From JAICJR01 sp963848495 (GTDB lineage: Bacteria > Actinomycetota > Thermoleophilia > Solirubrobacterales > Thermoleophilaceae): DNA of 64,000 nt. Under the pieces are notes generated by a model. It made no database searches and was not told the DNA's origin. It saw nothing but the letters and a program-made list of their open reading frames with translations. The stretch is from positions 1 through 64,000 of the forward strand of contig CAWKDV010000002.1 of the NCBI GenBank assembly GCA_963848495.1. Reading direction: 5' to 3'. Positions 6,894-15,910 of the stretch are shown here, in pieces. The position numbers were made by a program, and so were the translations under genes. The stretch's first letter is position 1, and every line of letters begins with the position of its first letter.

Positions 6894-9286
6894 GGCGGCT
6901 GGAAGCCTAGGCGGGATGGAGCTCCAGCGTGTCGACAGCCGGGCGCGCCGAACTCGTAGCTGCGGCCCGCGAACCAGTCCTGGAGCAGGTCGTCGTAGTG
7001 CGGGCTGCCGGGGTGGCCGGACTGGCCGGTCATGTGCTGCCAGCGGCTGCGCTCGGGCCGGCCGAGGTCCGCGAGCAGGCGGTACGAGGGCGCCCAGCTG
7101 CCCGTGTAGCTGCCGTCGTGCGGCACGAAGCCCACCTGGCAGACGGTCTCCTGGGCGCCGCCCATCGGCAGCCGGCGGGACAGCAGCCGGTTGAGCAGCT
7201 TCGACGCCGTGCCGCTGCCCTCGGCCAGCGAGTGGGGGAACTTCAGGCCGTGCACGCGGCCCCAGGTCCAGCCGCCGGGGTCGCTGCCGAAGCGCTGCTC
7301 GAGCTCGTCCAGGGCCTGGTGGAGCGCCTCGAGCGCGAGCTCGTCCCAGGAGCGGCCGCCGATCAGCTCGGGGTCTGCCTCGTCCCAGAGCTCGATCAGG
7401 CGTGCCTGGAAGCGCCAGGGCGAGGAGACCATCGGCGTGAAGCCGAGCAGCGACTTGGAGCGCCAGCGCTCGGCGTAGTCCTCGTCGCCGATCACGGCGT
7501 CCGAGACGAGGCGCGCGAAGTGGGACGTGAAGACCGCGTAGATCGTGCCGGCGATCGTGTCCGGGTCGAGGCGATGGTCCCAGCTCTTGAGCCGCTCGAT
7601 CGCGCGCACCTCGCGCTGGCCGGCCGGCCGCAGCCGGGCCAGGCGGTGGGCGGTCTGCTCGCCCGGGATCGAGTAGACGTCGAGCTGGATGCGCTCGAAG
7701 TCGTCGAGCGAGACCTGATCGCGCTCGCCCAGGAGCTGTTCGATGCGGGCGGCGCGGTAGCCGTCGAGGTACTCGCTCGTGATGTGGTGCGGGTAGTCGT
7801 CCGGCGCGATGCGGTTGTTGGCCGTGACGAGCACGCCGCCGGGCGGGTTCACGATCTCCGGCAGCTCCTCGTACGGGATGTAGCCGTCCCACTCGTACTC
7901 GCCGGTCCAGCCCGGCTTCGGCAGATCGGGGCAGCCGCCGCGGCGTATGGGGAGCTTGCCGACGAGCTTGTAGCCGATGTTGCCGGAGCTGTCGGCCCAG
8001 ACCATGTTCATGCAGGGGATCGTGTAGTCGCGGAAGGCCTCGACCAGCTCCTCGCCGCGCGTGAAGGCGCCGGCGTCCACCCCTGTGCTGTTCACCACGG
8101 GCTCGCGGATCGCCGTCCAGGCCAGCGCCAGCGGCTCGCCCGCGCGGGCGCCGAGCGCGTCGTTCACGATCGGGCCGTGGTGGGTCTCGCGGACCTCGAG
8201 CAGCTCCGGCTTGCGGCCGCGGACGGCGATCTCCTCGCGGTGCACGGCCAGCGGCCGCCACTCGCCCTCGAACTCGTACTCGTCGTCCCTGATGCGCTCG
8301 ACGAACAGGTCCTGCACGTCGCCCATCACGTTCGTGAAGCTCCAGGCCACGTGGCGCGTGTGGCCGATCACGATGCCGGGGAAGCCGGGCATCGAGCCGC
8401 CGCGCAGCTCGAGCTCGGGCGTCGAGCCCTCGAACGTGTACCAGCAGTCGGGCATGCTCGTGGTGATGTGCGGGTCGCCGGCCAGCAGCGGGGCGCCGGT
8501 GGCGGAGCGCTCGCCCGAGACCGCCCAGTTGTTCGAGCCGGCCGGCTCGAGCGACCAGCCGATCGCCTCGCGCACCTCGGCGAGCTGCTCCAGCAGGTCG
8601 AGCGCGTCGCCGGACCAGGCGGCGCCCGGCGGCGTGACGAGCGGGTTGCCGCGGGGGTAGCGCGGCTCGAGGCGGGCGGCCCGCTCGGCGCCGACCTTGG
8701 AGATCAGCTCGGCGCGGAACAGCTCGCTCTCCATGTTGGTCGAGAAGCCGAGCCCGATGATCTTGCGGATCACGAGGCTGTCCTGGATCTGCCAGGGCTC
8801 GGGCTCGATGCGCAGGAGCTGGAACTCGAGCGGCAGCGCGGTCGCCGACTCGATTGCGGCGGTGACGCCGCGCGCGTAGGCCTCGAGCACCTCCCTGTCA
8901 CGCGCTGAGATCAGCTCGACCTCCCGGTCGGCGAAGCGGCGCAGGCCGAGCGTGCGCATCAGCCGGTCGACCTGCAGTCCGTCGGGGCCGGCGAACTCCG
9001 CGATCCGGCCGCTGCCGGCCCGGCGGTAGAACTCGAGCTGCCAGAGGCGGTCCTGGCCCTGCACGAAACCTTGCGCGAAGCAGAGGTCGGCGTCGGTGCG
9101 CGCCTCGATGCGCGGGACGCCGCGCGCGTCGCGGGCGATCTTGACCGTCGATTCGAGCCCTTTTACCTGCACAGAGCCGCGTTTTTGCGGCAGCGGGCGG
9201 CGGAACAGCTGGTACCAGAGCCCGATTGATCCGGCGCTCGCGGCGGCGAGGGCTCCGGCTACTGCTGACTGTGGTCGCGGGGCCAC
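6818..9286 (-). CDS. Penicillin acylase family Ntn-hydrolase
   Basis: An 800-residue-class N-terminal nucleophile hydrolase of the penicillin acylase/cephalosporin acylase superfamily, made as a precursor that cleaves itself. An N-terminal hydrophobic stretch (residues 8-27) suggests export or anchoring. FAQGFVQGQDRLWQLEFYRR marks the alpha chain. The beta-chain nucleophile is the Ser of GSNNWAVSG, followed by LLAGDPHI, GGSMPGFPGIVIGHTRHVAW and MVWADSSGNIGYK. The frame ends with about 48 atypical residues that overlap the next gene by 76 bases. In another frame, AVDTLELHPA followed by a stop at 6907-6909 resembles the usual acylase end, so an indel near 6940-6960 is likely. Substrates in this family include acyl-homoserine lactones and other N-acyl amides. 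Confidence 0.88.
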   Translation of the reverse strand: MAPRPQSAVAGALAAASAGSIGLWYQLFRRPLPQKRGSVQVKGLESTVKIARDARGVPRIEARTDADLCFAQGFVQGQDRLWQLEFYRRAGSGRIAEFAGPDGLQVDRLMRTLGLRRFADREVELISARDREVLEAYARGVTAAIESATALPLEFQLLRIEPEPWQIQDSLVIRKIIGLGFSTNMESELFRAELISKVGAERAARLEPRYPRGNPLVTPPGAAWSGDALDLLEQLAEVREAIGWSLEPAGSNNWAVSGERSATGAPLLAGDPHITTSMPDCWYTFEGSTPELELRGGSMPGFPGIVIGHTRHVAWSFTNVMGDVQDLFVERIRDDEYEFEGEWRPLAVHREEIAVRGRKPELLEVRETHHGPIVNDALGARAGEPLALAWTAIREPVVNSTGVDAGAFTRGEELVEAFRDYTIPCMNMVWADSSGNIGYKLVGKLPIRRGGCPDLPKPGWTGEYEWDGYIPYEELPEIVNPPGGVLVTANNRIAPDDYPHHITSEYLDGYRAARIEQLLGERDQVSLDDFERIQLDVYSIPGEQTAHRLARLRPAGQREVRAIERLKSWDHRLDPDTIAGTIYAVFTSHFARLVSDAVIGDEDYAERWRSKSLLGFTPMVSSPWRFQARLIELWDEADPELIGGRSWDELALEALHQALDELEQRFGSDPGGWTWGRVHGLKFPHSLAEGSGTASKLLNRLLSRRLPMGGAQETVCQVGFVPHDGSYTGSWAPSYRLLADLGRPERSRWQHMTGQSGHPGSPHYDDLLQDWFAGRSYEFGAPGCRHAGAPSRLGFQPPCPPAGTRSRCPTTSCAPSWLRTRS

Positions 9287-9344
9287 GGGACACCCGATTC
9301 TTCCAGTTCCGTCCTACCCCCGACCTAACGTCAGTAAGTCCCCC

Positions 9345-10493
9345 ATGCAATCGCTCTTCCTCATCATCGGACTGGCTCTCGGCGCCGCTGTCGCGTGGCT
9401 CTTCATGCGGGCGCACGCACGCTCGCTGCAGTCGTCCTTCGAGGCGCTGTCGGCCCGGGCGCTGCGGGACCAGCAGGTCGAGGGCAGGCAGGAGTTCGAG
9501 ATGCGCCAGCGGGCGATCGAGCAGCTCGTCAAGCCGATGGCGGAGGGGCTCGACAAGGTGCGGGGCGAGCTGGAGCAGCTCGAGCGGGCGCGGCGCGAGT
9601 CGCACGGCAGCCTCACCACGCACCTGCGCTCCGTGGCCGAGACGCAGGAGCGGCTCCGCAGCGAGACCTCGAGCCTGGTCACCGCGCTGCGCGCGCCCGC
9701 CACGCGCGGGCGCTGGGGCGAGATCCAGCTGCGCCGCGTCTGCGAGATGGCCGGGATGATCGCCCACTGCGACTTCCTGGAGCAGTCGACGGTGATGTCG
9801 GATGCGGGCCGGCTGCGCCCGGACCTGATCGTCAAGCTGCCCGGCGGCAAGGACGTGGTGGTGGACGCCAAGGTCCCGCTCGAGGCGTATCTCAACGCCG
9901 TCGAGGCGCAGGACGACGAGGCGCGCCGTACGCAGCTCGCCGTCTACGGGCGCCACGTGCGCGAGCACGTCGCCAAGCTCAGCCAGAAGTCCTACTGGGC
10001 GCAGTTCTCGTCCACGCCCGAGTTCGTGGTGATGTTCCTGCCGAGCGAGGCGTTCTTCAGCGCCGCCCTGGAGCAGGTGCCGAGCCTGATCGAGGAGGGC
10101 GTCGAGCAGCAGGTGCTGATCGCCACGCCCACCACGCTGATAGCCCTCCTGCGCGCCGTGGCCTACGGCTGGCGGCAGGAGAAGGTGGCGGAGAGCGCCC
10201 GAGCGGTCAGCGACCTCGGCCGCGAGCTGCACGGCCGCCTGGGCGTCATGGTCGGCCACTTCATGAAGCTCGGCCGCCAGCTCGAGTCGTCGGTGAAGGC
10301 CTACAACGAGACGGTCGGCTCGCTGGAGAGCCGCGTGCTGGTCACGGCGCGCCGCCTGTCGGAGCACGGCGCCGCGGCGGGCGAGAAGGAGCTGCCGGAG
10401 CCGGCGCAGATCGAGACGGCGCCGCGCACGGTGCAGCCCCTCGAGCCGGCGGACGAGGAGCAGGAAGCCGTGCTGCACCGCCTGGCGGGCTGA
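9345..10493 (+). CDS. rmuC: DNA recombination protein RmuC
   Basis: A 382-residue RmuC protein, a presumed nuclease-fold protein linked to limiting inverted-repeat recombination. One N-terminal membrane helix (residues 4-20) is followed by a coiled-coil region (about 25-110) and the conserved core: RGRWGEIQLRRVCEMAGM, RLRPDLIVKLPGGKDVVVDA with the Asp-rich PD-(D/E)xK-like segment, KSYWAQFSSTPEFVVMFLPS, and ATPTTLIALLRAVAYGWRQE. The ATG at 9345 is picked because it opens the membrane helix; upstream in-frame sequence is not conserved-looking. It is divergent from the acylase gene with a 58-base gap that must hold both promoters. Confidence 0.93.
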   Translation: MQSLFLIIGLALGAAVAWLFMRAHARSLQSSFEALSARALRDQQVEGRQEFEMRQRAIEQLVKPMAEGLDKVRGELEQLERARRESHGSLTTHLRSVAETQERLRSETSSLVTALRAPATRGRWGEIQLRRVCEMAGMIAHCDFLEQSTVMSDAGRLRPDLIVKLPGGKDVVVDAKVPLEAYLNAVEAQDDEARRTQLAVYGRHVREHVAKLSQKSYWAQFSSTPEFVVMFLPSEAFFSAALEQVPSLIEEGVEQQVLIATPTTLIALLRAVAYGWRQEKVAESARAVSDLGRELHGRLGVMVGHFMKLGRQLESSVKAYNETVGSLESRVLVTARRLSEHGAAAGEKELPEPAQIETAPRTVQPLEPADEEQEAVLHRLAG

Positions 10494-10648
10494 GCGGGCG
10501 GGCGGCGGCGCCGCGCCGCGGTGGCTGTCACGCGGTTACGGCGCGAGGGCCGCCCCAGCCGGTAATTGGCGACGGGGCCGTTTCGACCCTCTGGTGGTGC
10601 CTCCCAGCCGAAAACGCGTCTGTCATCGCGCTCCATACCTAAAGCGGT

Positions 10649-10674
10649 GGGGATCCGCTGTCGATAGGGGATCC
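10649..10674 (+). repeat. Two GGGGATCC copies in the prepilin 5' region
   Basis: The 221-base stretch between rmuC and the prepilin gene holds no convincing gene. It contains a direct repeat GGGGATCC at 10649-10656 and 10667-10674 (18-base period), about 40 bases before the prepilin start. This may be part of a promoter or leader; no known riboswitch was recognised. Confidence 0.35.
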
Positions 10675-10714
10675 ACGGTTCGCCGGTGGGTGCCGGCGTG
10701 CCAGGCCCAGGACC

Positions 10715-11152
10715 ATGATCCGCCCGACCCCCCGTCGCCCTCGGGCCCGGCTCGACAGCGAAGCCGGCTTCACCCTGCTCGAGCTCCTGGTGGTGATCGT
10801 GATCATCGGCGTTCTGGCGGGCATCGCGCTGCCGCTGTTCCTCACTCAGCGCGACAAGGCGAACGACGCCGACGCCAAGTCGAACGCGAGCGGCCTCGCC
10901 CGCGCGATGAAGGGCTGTTACCAGGAGACCTCCGACTACACGGACTGCGACGGCACCGGCGCGAACGACAAGCTGGGCATCACCGGCCTGCCGATGGGCA
11001 GCGGCGCTGGGCAGGTGAGCATCAGCTCGGTGTCGGCCAACGGCTTCACGGTCACCGCTATCGGCAAGGGCATCGGGCACCAGTTCGTGGTCACGGAGAC
11101 CGGCGGGAAAGAGGACCGGACCTGTACGGGCTGCCAGGGAGGGACCTGGTAG
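10715..11152 (+). CDS. Type IV pilin-like prepilin
   Basis: A 145-residue protein with a class III prepilin signal. The leader of about 18 residues ends at SEAG, and cleavage would precede FTLLELLVVIVIIGVLAGIA, with the conserved Glu at mature position 5. The rest is a short pilin head with four cysteines, including CYQETSDYTDC and a CTGC pair near the C-terminus that could form disulfides. No pilus motor, prepilin peptidase or other pilin lies nearby, so it depends on machinery encoded elsewhere. It could be a structural pilin or a pseudopilin. Confidence 0.9.
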   Translation: MIRPTPRRPRARLDSEAGFTLLELLVVIVIIGVLAGIALPLFLTQRDKANDADAKSNASGLARAMKGCYQETSDYTDCDGTGANDKLGITGLPMGSGAGQVSISSVSANGFTVTAIGKGIGHQFVVTETGGKEDRTCTGCQGGTW

Positions 11153-11181
11153 GACCGAGCAGGAAGGTGATCACGGTCTAC

Positions 11182-11209
11182 CTGCCGTCGCACGACCCGG
11201 GGTCGGCAG
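11182..11209 (+). terminator. Possible stem-loop after the prepilin gene
   Basis: CTGCCG (11182-11187) pairs with CGGCAG (11204-11209), and the loop holds a further GACCC/GGGTC self-complementary element. It lies about 30 bases past the prepilin stop. There is no T-run, so intrinsic termination is uncertain. Confidence 0.3.
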
Positions 11210-11351
11210 CCAGCCTCGCCGAAGCAACCACCACTCTCCAAGCGCCGGCGGCGTAGCGGCCGTCGCCCGCCTGGTCGCTTGCGATGTCCCCTTCGGGGGC
11301 GCTCCTCCGTCTTGGGTGTAGGACGAACTCCCCAAGCGAAAGGAACTCCTC

Positions 11352-12014
11352 ATGCGCGTGCTTGTAACCGGCGGATCGGGCGTCCTGGGCACTGCGTCGA
11401 TTCCCCTGCTGCGCGCCGCCGGGCACACCGTCGACGCCCCAAGCAGGACCCAACTCGACCTCTTCGACCCCGGAGCGGTCGCCGCCGCCGTTGCCGATAA
11501 GGACGCGATCCTGCACCTCGCCACGCGGATTCCGCCGCCCGAGCGCCTCGCCGATCCCGAGGCCTGGCGCGACACCGATCGCCTCCGCGCCGAGGCGACC
11601 CCGATCCTCGTCGACGCAGCGCTGGCGGCGTCGGTCGAGTGGTTCCTGTTTCCGAGCATCGCGTTCGTCTATCCCGAGAACGGGCGGGTGGACGAGTCCT
11701 CACCGGTGGCGGAGACGGTGCCCGAGATCTTGCTGTCGGCGCTGGAGGCAGAGCGCCAGGTCGCGCGGTTCGACGGCGACGGGCGGCGCGGCGTCGTGCT
11801 GCGTTTGGGCGTGCTCTACGGGCCGACCATCGGAAAGGAGACGCCCAACGAACACTGGGCCGCCTACGGCGCCACGCTGAGGATCGAGGATGCGGGCCGC
11901 GCGATCGCGGCTGCCACCGAGGTCCCGGGCGGCGTCTACAACGTCGTCAGCGACGGCGAGCGAGTCTCAAACGAGCGCTTCAAGGAAACCGCCGGCTGGC
12001 GGCCCGAGTTCTGA
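11352..12014 (+). CDS. NAD-dependent epimerase/dehydratase family protein (short)
   Basis: A 220-residue extended-SDR-like protein. The N-terminus MRVLVTGGSGVLG carries the GxxGxxG nucleotide-binding motif. HLATRIPPPERLADPEAW and WFLFPSIAFVYPENGRVD are typical of small actinobacterial nucleoside-diphosphate-sugar epimerase homologues. The usual YxxxK pair is not apparent; after the SIAFVY strand the protein continues VDESSPVAE. It is shorter than classic epimerases (about 300 residues). GAAAGGAACTCCTC before the ATG gives a reasonable ribosome site. The substrate is unknown. Confidence 0.8.
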   Translation: MRVLVTGGSGVLGTASIPLLRAAGHTVDAPSRTQLDLFDPGAVAAAVADKDAILHLATRIPPPERLADPEAWRDTDRLRAEATPILVDAALAASVEWFLFPSIAFVYPENGRVDESSPVAETVPEILLSALEAERQVARFDGDGRRGVVLRLGVLYGPTIGKETPNEHWAAYGATLRIEDAGRAIAAATEVPGGVYNVVSDGERVSNERFKETAGWRPEF

Positions 12015-12035
12015 CACCGCGAGTGGGCGCCGCGC

Positions 12036-14081
12036 CTAGCGCGCGGCGCCGGCCAGCGCCTCCGCCGCCTCGAGAACCGCGCCGCGCGCGTCCTCGGGCT
12101 CCAGCACCGCGGCGTCGCCGGCCTCTTTGAGGATCTCGCGCGCCAGCCAGTCGTTGCCGGCGTACTGCAGCTCGACGATCACCGCGCCGTCCTTCAGGTC
12201 CTCGACCACGCGGCGGTCCTCGCGCGCCCAGCGGGCGCGGTCGGGTGCGATCCAGACGCGCGCCGTGCGTGAGGCCGGCACCTCGCCGGTGCGGGCCCAG
12301 GCGGGCACGTCCGGGTTGATGTCGGGTCGCGGCTCGAACTGCTCGTCGACGATGCGGGCCTCCTTGATGCGGTCGAGCCGGAAGCTGCGCGACTCGTCCT
12401 TCGCGGGGTCCCACGAGTGCACGTACCAGCCCTCGGCCCCGTTGAGCAGGTGGTAGGGCTCGATCCGGCGGCCGGCGGTGAGCTCGTCCTCGTTCTCCTT
12501 GTAGTAGTCGATCTCGAGGATGCGGTTGTCGACGATCGCCTGGCTGACCACGCGGGCGATCCCCGAGTCGTCGCCGGCGGCTGTCGTGATCTGCAGGCCC
12601 TCGCGGGCCGGGTCCTGGCCGAGCGCATCGACGATCCGCTTGCGGGCGGATGCGAGCGAGCCCTCGGGGAGGTGGTCGCCGATCAGGTCGATAGCGGCCA
12701 CCAGCGCCTTGGCCTCGAGCGGCAGCAGCCGCGCCGGCTTGGCGAAGTTGTCGCCGTAGGGCTCGGGGTCGACCTCGATCGTGTCGCCGTGCACCTCGGC
12801 GTAGAGGACGTAGCTGCCGCCGCCGAAGTTCACGACGTTGAGCACGTCGATGTCCTCGCGCAGCTCCTCCTCGCTCACCTGGATGGCGCTGCAGACCACG
12901 CTGACCTTCAGCAGCTCGCCGGTGCGGGCGGCGTCGATCAGCATGCCGGCCAGCGTGATCAGGCGGGCGAAGCGCTCGGGCCGGATGGGCGTCTCCCGGC
13001 GGCCGTTCGAGTCGGTCTCCTCCGGAGGCTCGGCCTTGCGGCGCGTGGCCGCCGCCACCTCGGGGCCGCTCGAGTGGCGCTCGATGATGAGCGCGATGCG
13101 CTCGCTCGCCTCGGCCGCCAGCTCCGGCGGCTCGAGGATGCGCGCGCGCTCGCGCAGGCCGAGCACCCAGGAGAGGACCGCGCGGGGGTCCGCGTAGTCG
13201 GTTTCGAAGATCACCCCGTCGGCGTCGGGCGCCGGCTCGGTGCGGCCGGCGTGGCCGAAGTGGCGCTCCACCAGCCAGTCGATCTTGCTCGAGATCCACA
13301 CCCGCGCCGTGGCCACCGGGTCGCCCAGCTGCCAGTCGGTACGCGTGGCGTAGACGCGAGGGTCGAAGTCCTGCGGCGGCGGGAAGTCGTGCTCCGCCTT
13401 CGACGAGTAGCCGACCTTGCCGCGGATGCGCGAGAGGCGGAACACGCGCACGTCGTCGCGTTCGTGCGAGTGGCCGACCAGGTAGAACTGGCCGCCACGG
13501 AAGAGCAGGTGGTAGGGATCGACCTTGCGCGACTCCACCGCGTCGCGGCCCATCGTGTAGTAGTCGAACAGGATCGTCTTGCGGCGGAAGATCGCGGTCT
13601 CGATCTTCGACAGGCGCTGGGAGAGCTCGCGCCCGCCGGCGGCCGCCGTGACCCCCAGCGCCACCGAGCGCTGCTCGGGCGCGGCGAGCGGCGAGGGCTT
13701 GCCCCAGGAGAGCTGCTGGAGCGCCAGCCGCAGCGGCTCGGCGTAGGCGAACTCGCCGTCGAGCAGCGACAGCGCCGTGCGCAGAGCGCCCAGCTCGGTG
13801 TCGGTGAACTCGATCGGTGGCAGGTAGAAGTTCTCGGGCGGCAGCGAGTAGTTCTCGGCCTCGTAGTAGCCCTCGGCCGGCTTGTCGACCTTCAGCTCGA
13901 TCCCGAGCGATTCGAGCTCGGCACGATCGGCATAGAAGCGGCGCGCGAACGCGTCGTCGTTCATGCCGGAGTAGCCCTCCACCTCCCGCTTGATCTCGAG
14001 CGCCGTGACGGGCCTGCGCTCCGCCATCAGGAAAGAGATCAGCGAGAGCTGACGGATCAGCTTCTCGGTGTCCTTCGCCAT
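12036..14081 (-). CDS. pafBC: Fused PafB-PafC WYL-domain transcriptional regulator
   Basis: A 681-residue protein with two copies of the HTH-WYL-WCX layout in tandem. Copy one (about 1-330) has an HTH region, then RRKTILFDYYTMGRDAVESR and PYHLLFRGGQFYLVGHSH. Copy two (about 365-681) has VVSQAIVDNRILEIDYYKEN and PYHLLNGAEGWYVHSWDP. In mycobacteria PafB and PafC form a heterodimer that activates the LexA-independent DNA-damage response; fusion into one chain is common in other actinobacteria. WYL domains are thought to sense single-stranded nucleic acid. It lies 90 bases downstream of the YhaM-like gene on the same strand and is not next to proteasome genes here. Confidence 0.92.
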   Translation of the reverse strand: MAKDTEKLIRQLSLISFLMAERRPVTALEIKREVEGYSGMNDDAFARRFYADRAELESLGIELKVDKPAEGYYEAENYSLPPENFYLPPIEFTDTELGALRTALSLLDGEFAYAEPLRLALQQLSWGKPSPLAAPEQRSVALGVTAAAGGRELSQRLSKIETAIFRRKTILFDYYTMGRDAVESRKVDPYHLLFRGGQFYLVGHSHERDDVRVFRLSRIRGKVGYSSKAEHDFPPPQDFDPRVYATRTDWQLGDPVATARVWISSKIDWLVERHFGHAGRTEPAPDADGVIFETDYADPRAVLSWVLGLRERARILEPPELAAEASERIALIIERHSSGPEVAAATRRKAEPPEETDSNGRRETPIRPERFARLITLAGMLIDAARTGELLKVSVVCSAIQVSEEELREDIDVLNVVNFGGGSYVLYAEVHGDTIEVDPEPYGDNFAKPARLLPLEAKALVAAIDLIGDHLPEGSLASARKRIVDALGQDPAREGLQITTAAGDDSGIARVVSQAIVDNRILEIDYYKENEDELTAGRRIEPYHLLNGAEGWYVHSWDPAKDESRSFRLDRIKEARIVDEQFEPRPDINPDVPAWARTGEVPASRTARVWIAPDRARWAREDRRVVEDLKDGAVIVELQYAGNDWLAREILKEAGDAAVLEPEDARGAVLEAAEALAGAAR

Positions 14082-14171
14082 CCCACGGCAGCATAAGAGG
14101 GAAACTCCGTGGGCACGGTTAAGGCGTCCGAACGCGAACGGATTGATTCCCGCTGTTTGCGGAGTTGTGAG

Positions 14172-15170
14172 CTAGGCCGCTTCGCGCGATGCGAAGTACG
14201 CCGAGCCGCTCAGGGCGCGGTCGAAGCCCGACCAGCGCTCGCCGTCGGCGAGGCTCTTCTCGATGCGGTCGAAACTGCCGAGCCGGCCGCCGAGGTTGTC
14301 GACCATGTGCACCAGCGTGGCCTCCCGCGTGCAGGGCACCACCGGGCTGCCGTGCTCGAGCTGCCCGTGGTGGGAGAGCACGATGTGGAGCAGGGCCTGA
14401 GCCGTGTCCGCCGGGAAGCCGGGGATGTCCTCGATCAGGCGCCGGACGCGGTAGTAGCCGAGCGGGATCTCGCCCTGAAGCCTGCCGGCGTCGCTCAGGT
14501 CGATGGCGCCGCCCTCGCTCGCGTAGGCGTCGATCTTGCCGATGTCGTGCAGCAGGGCGCCGGCGACGGCCACGTCACGGTCGATGCCCGGGAAGGTGGC
14601 CGACAGCGCGCTGACGCCCTGCGCCACCGACAGGCAGTGCTCCAGCAGGCCGTGGCGGTAGGCCTGATGATAGGTCTTGGCCGCCGGCGCCTCGCGCCAG
14701 CGCTGCCAGATCTCCGAGTCCTCCGCGAAGCAGAGCTCGAGCAGCTCGCGCAGGTACGGATCCTGCATCGTGTCCACCAGGCTGCGCAGGTCGGCCACCA
14801 TCTGCTCGACCGGGTGCGGCGGCCCCTCCTCGAGGCTCAGCGGGTCGTACTCGTCGGGCTCCGCCGGGCGCAGCGAGCGCACCGTGAGGCTCGAGCCGTA
14901 GCGCTGATCGACCGAGAAGCTGCCGACAACCCTGACCACCTGGCCTGGCGGACAGCGCTCGAAGAGCTGGTCGACACCGTCCCAGATCACGGCCTCCACG
15001 CAGCCCGTGACGTCGCCGAGCTGGAGCTTCATGAAGACATCGCCGTTCTTCTTCTGGCGCCGCGCACGCTCGCGGACGGTGAACACCGAGTCGACCGATT
15101 GGCCGTCCACCAGGTCGCGCACGTACAGCTTTGCGGCGGTGAGAGTCTGCTGCTCCATTGGAATTTCCAC
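14172..15170 (-). CDS. OB-fold/HD-domain 3'-5' exoribonuclease, YhaM-like
   Basis: A 332-residue protein: an OB-fold region (about residues 15-110, with DVFMKLQLGDVTGCVEAVIW) followed by an HD hydrolase domain. Metal-binding residues are visible in YRHGLLEH, LLHDIGKID and VLSHHGQLEHGSP. This is the organisation of Bacillus YhaM, a 3'-5' exoribonuclease that also acts on single-stranded DNA. The start used opens MEIPMEQQTL; the second Met is five residues on. It is divergent from an SDR gene with only 34 bases between starts, and upstream of pafBC on the same strand. Confidence 0.87.
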   Translation of the reverse strand: MEIPMEQQTLTAAKLYVRDLVDGQSVDSVFTVRERARRQKKNGDVFMKLQLGDVTGCVEAVIWDGVDQLFERCPPGQVVRVVGSFSVDQRYGSSLTVRSLRPAEPDEYDPLSLEEGPPHPVEQMVADLRSLVDTMQDPYLRELLELCFAEDSEIWQRWREAPAAKTYHQAYRHGLLEHCLSVAQGVSALSATFPGIDRDVAVAGALLHDIGKIDAYASEGGAIDLSDAGRLQGEIPLGYYRVRRLIEDIPGFPADTAQALLHIVLSHHGQLEHGSPVVPCTREATLVHMVDNLGGRLGSFDRIEKSLADGERWSGFDRALSGSAYFASREAA

Positions 15171-15204
15171 GGTAGTTGCGCTTCCGGACGGCTAGGCTGC
15201 TCGG

Positions 15205-15903
15205 ATGGCGGAGCGCTATCCGGCAGTGCTCGTGGCGGGCGGCACCGGCGCGCTTGGTGTGGCCGTGCTGGCCGAGCTGCTCGAGTCCGGCTATCCGGTG
15301 ACTGCGACCTGGGTGGTGGACAAGGAGCGCGAGCGCGTGGAGGCCGACTTCGGCGGCCATGAGCGGCTCATGCTCGCGCAGGCCGACGTGATGGACGAGC
15401 AGGCGGTGCTCGACGTGGTGGGCGCGATCGACGAGCTGGGCGCCGTGGTGAACCTGGTCGGCGGCTTCTCGGCGCCCGGCCTCGTCCACGAGTCGGAGAT
15501 CGACGACTTCGAGAACATGCTCCGGCTCAACCTGCGGCCGGCCTTCCTGCTCGCGCGGGCGGCGATGCCCCGCCTCGTGGCCGCGGGCGGCGGCTCGTTC
15601 GTCTGCGTCTCGGCACGCCCCGCGCTGCGGCCGTTCCCCGGCGCTGCCGGCTACGTGACGGCCAAGGCCGGCGTGCTCGCCTTCGTCCAGGCGCTCGACG
15701 TCGAGTACCGGGGCGCCTCGGTGCGCTCGAACGCGATCCTGCCGAGCGTGATCGACACGCCCGCCAACCGCGCCGCCCAACCAGACGCCGACCACGCGAA
15801 GTGGGTGCCGCCGCAGCAGATCGCCAAGGTCGTGCGCTTCCTCGTCTCGGACGACTCCGAGCCCACGAGCGGCGCTGCGGTGCCCGTCTACGGACGCGCC
15901 TAG
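15205..15903 (+). CDS. SDR family oxidoreductase
   Basis: A 232-residue classical SDR. The cofactor loop is VAGGTGALGVAV; NLVGGFSAPG replaces the common NNAG; the catalytic residues are a Ser in FVCVSARPA and the YxxxK pair in GYVTAKAGV. The C-terminus (SDDSEPTSGAAVPVYGRA) is typical. Substrate is unknown. It is convergent with the thioesterase gene, with an 8-base gap. Confidence 0.88.
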   Translation: MAERYPAVLVAGGTGALGVAVLAELLESGYPVTATWVVDKERERVEADFGGHERLMLAQADVMDEQAVLDVVGAIDELGAVVNLVGGFSAPGLVHESEIDDFENMLRLNLRPAFLLARAAMPRLVAAGGGSFVCVSARPALRPFPGAAGYVTAKAGVLAFVQALDVEYRGASVRSNAILPSVIDTPANRAAQPDADHAKWVPPQQIAKVVRFLVSDDSEPTSGAAVPVYGRA

Positions 15904-15910
15904 TCCCGCC

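Noticed and set aside
10494..10714. Cyclic di-GMP riboswitch before the prepilin
   Set aside because: No conserved GEMM core or paired helices could be matched; only short direct repeats are visible.
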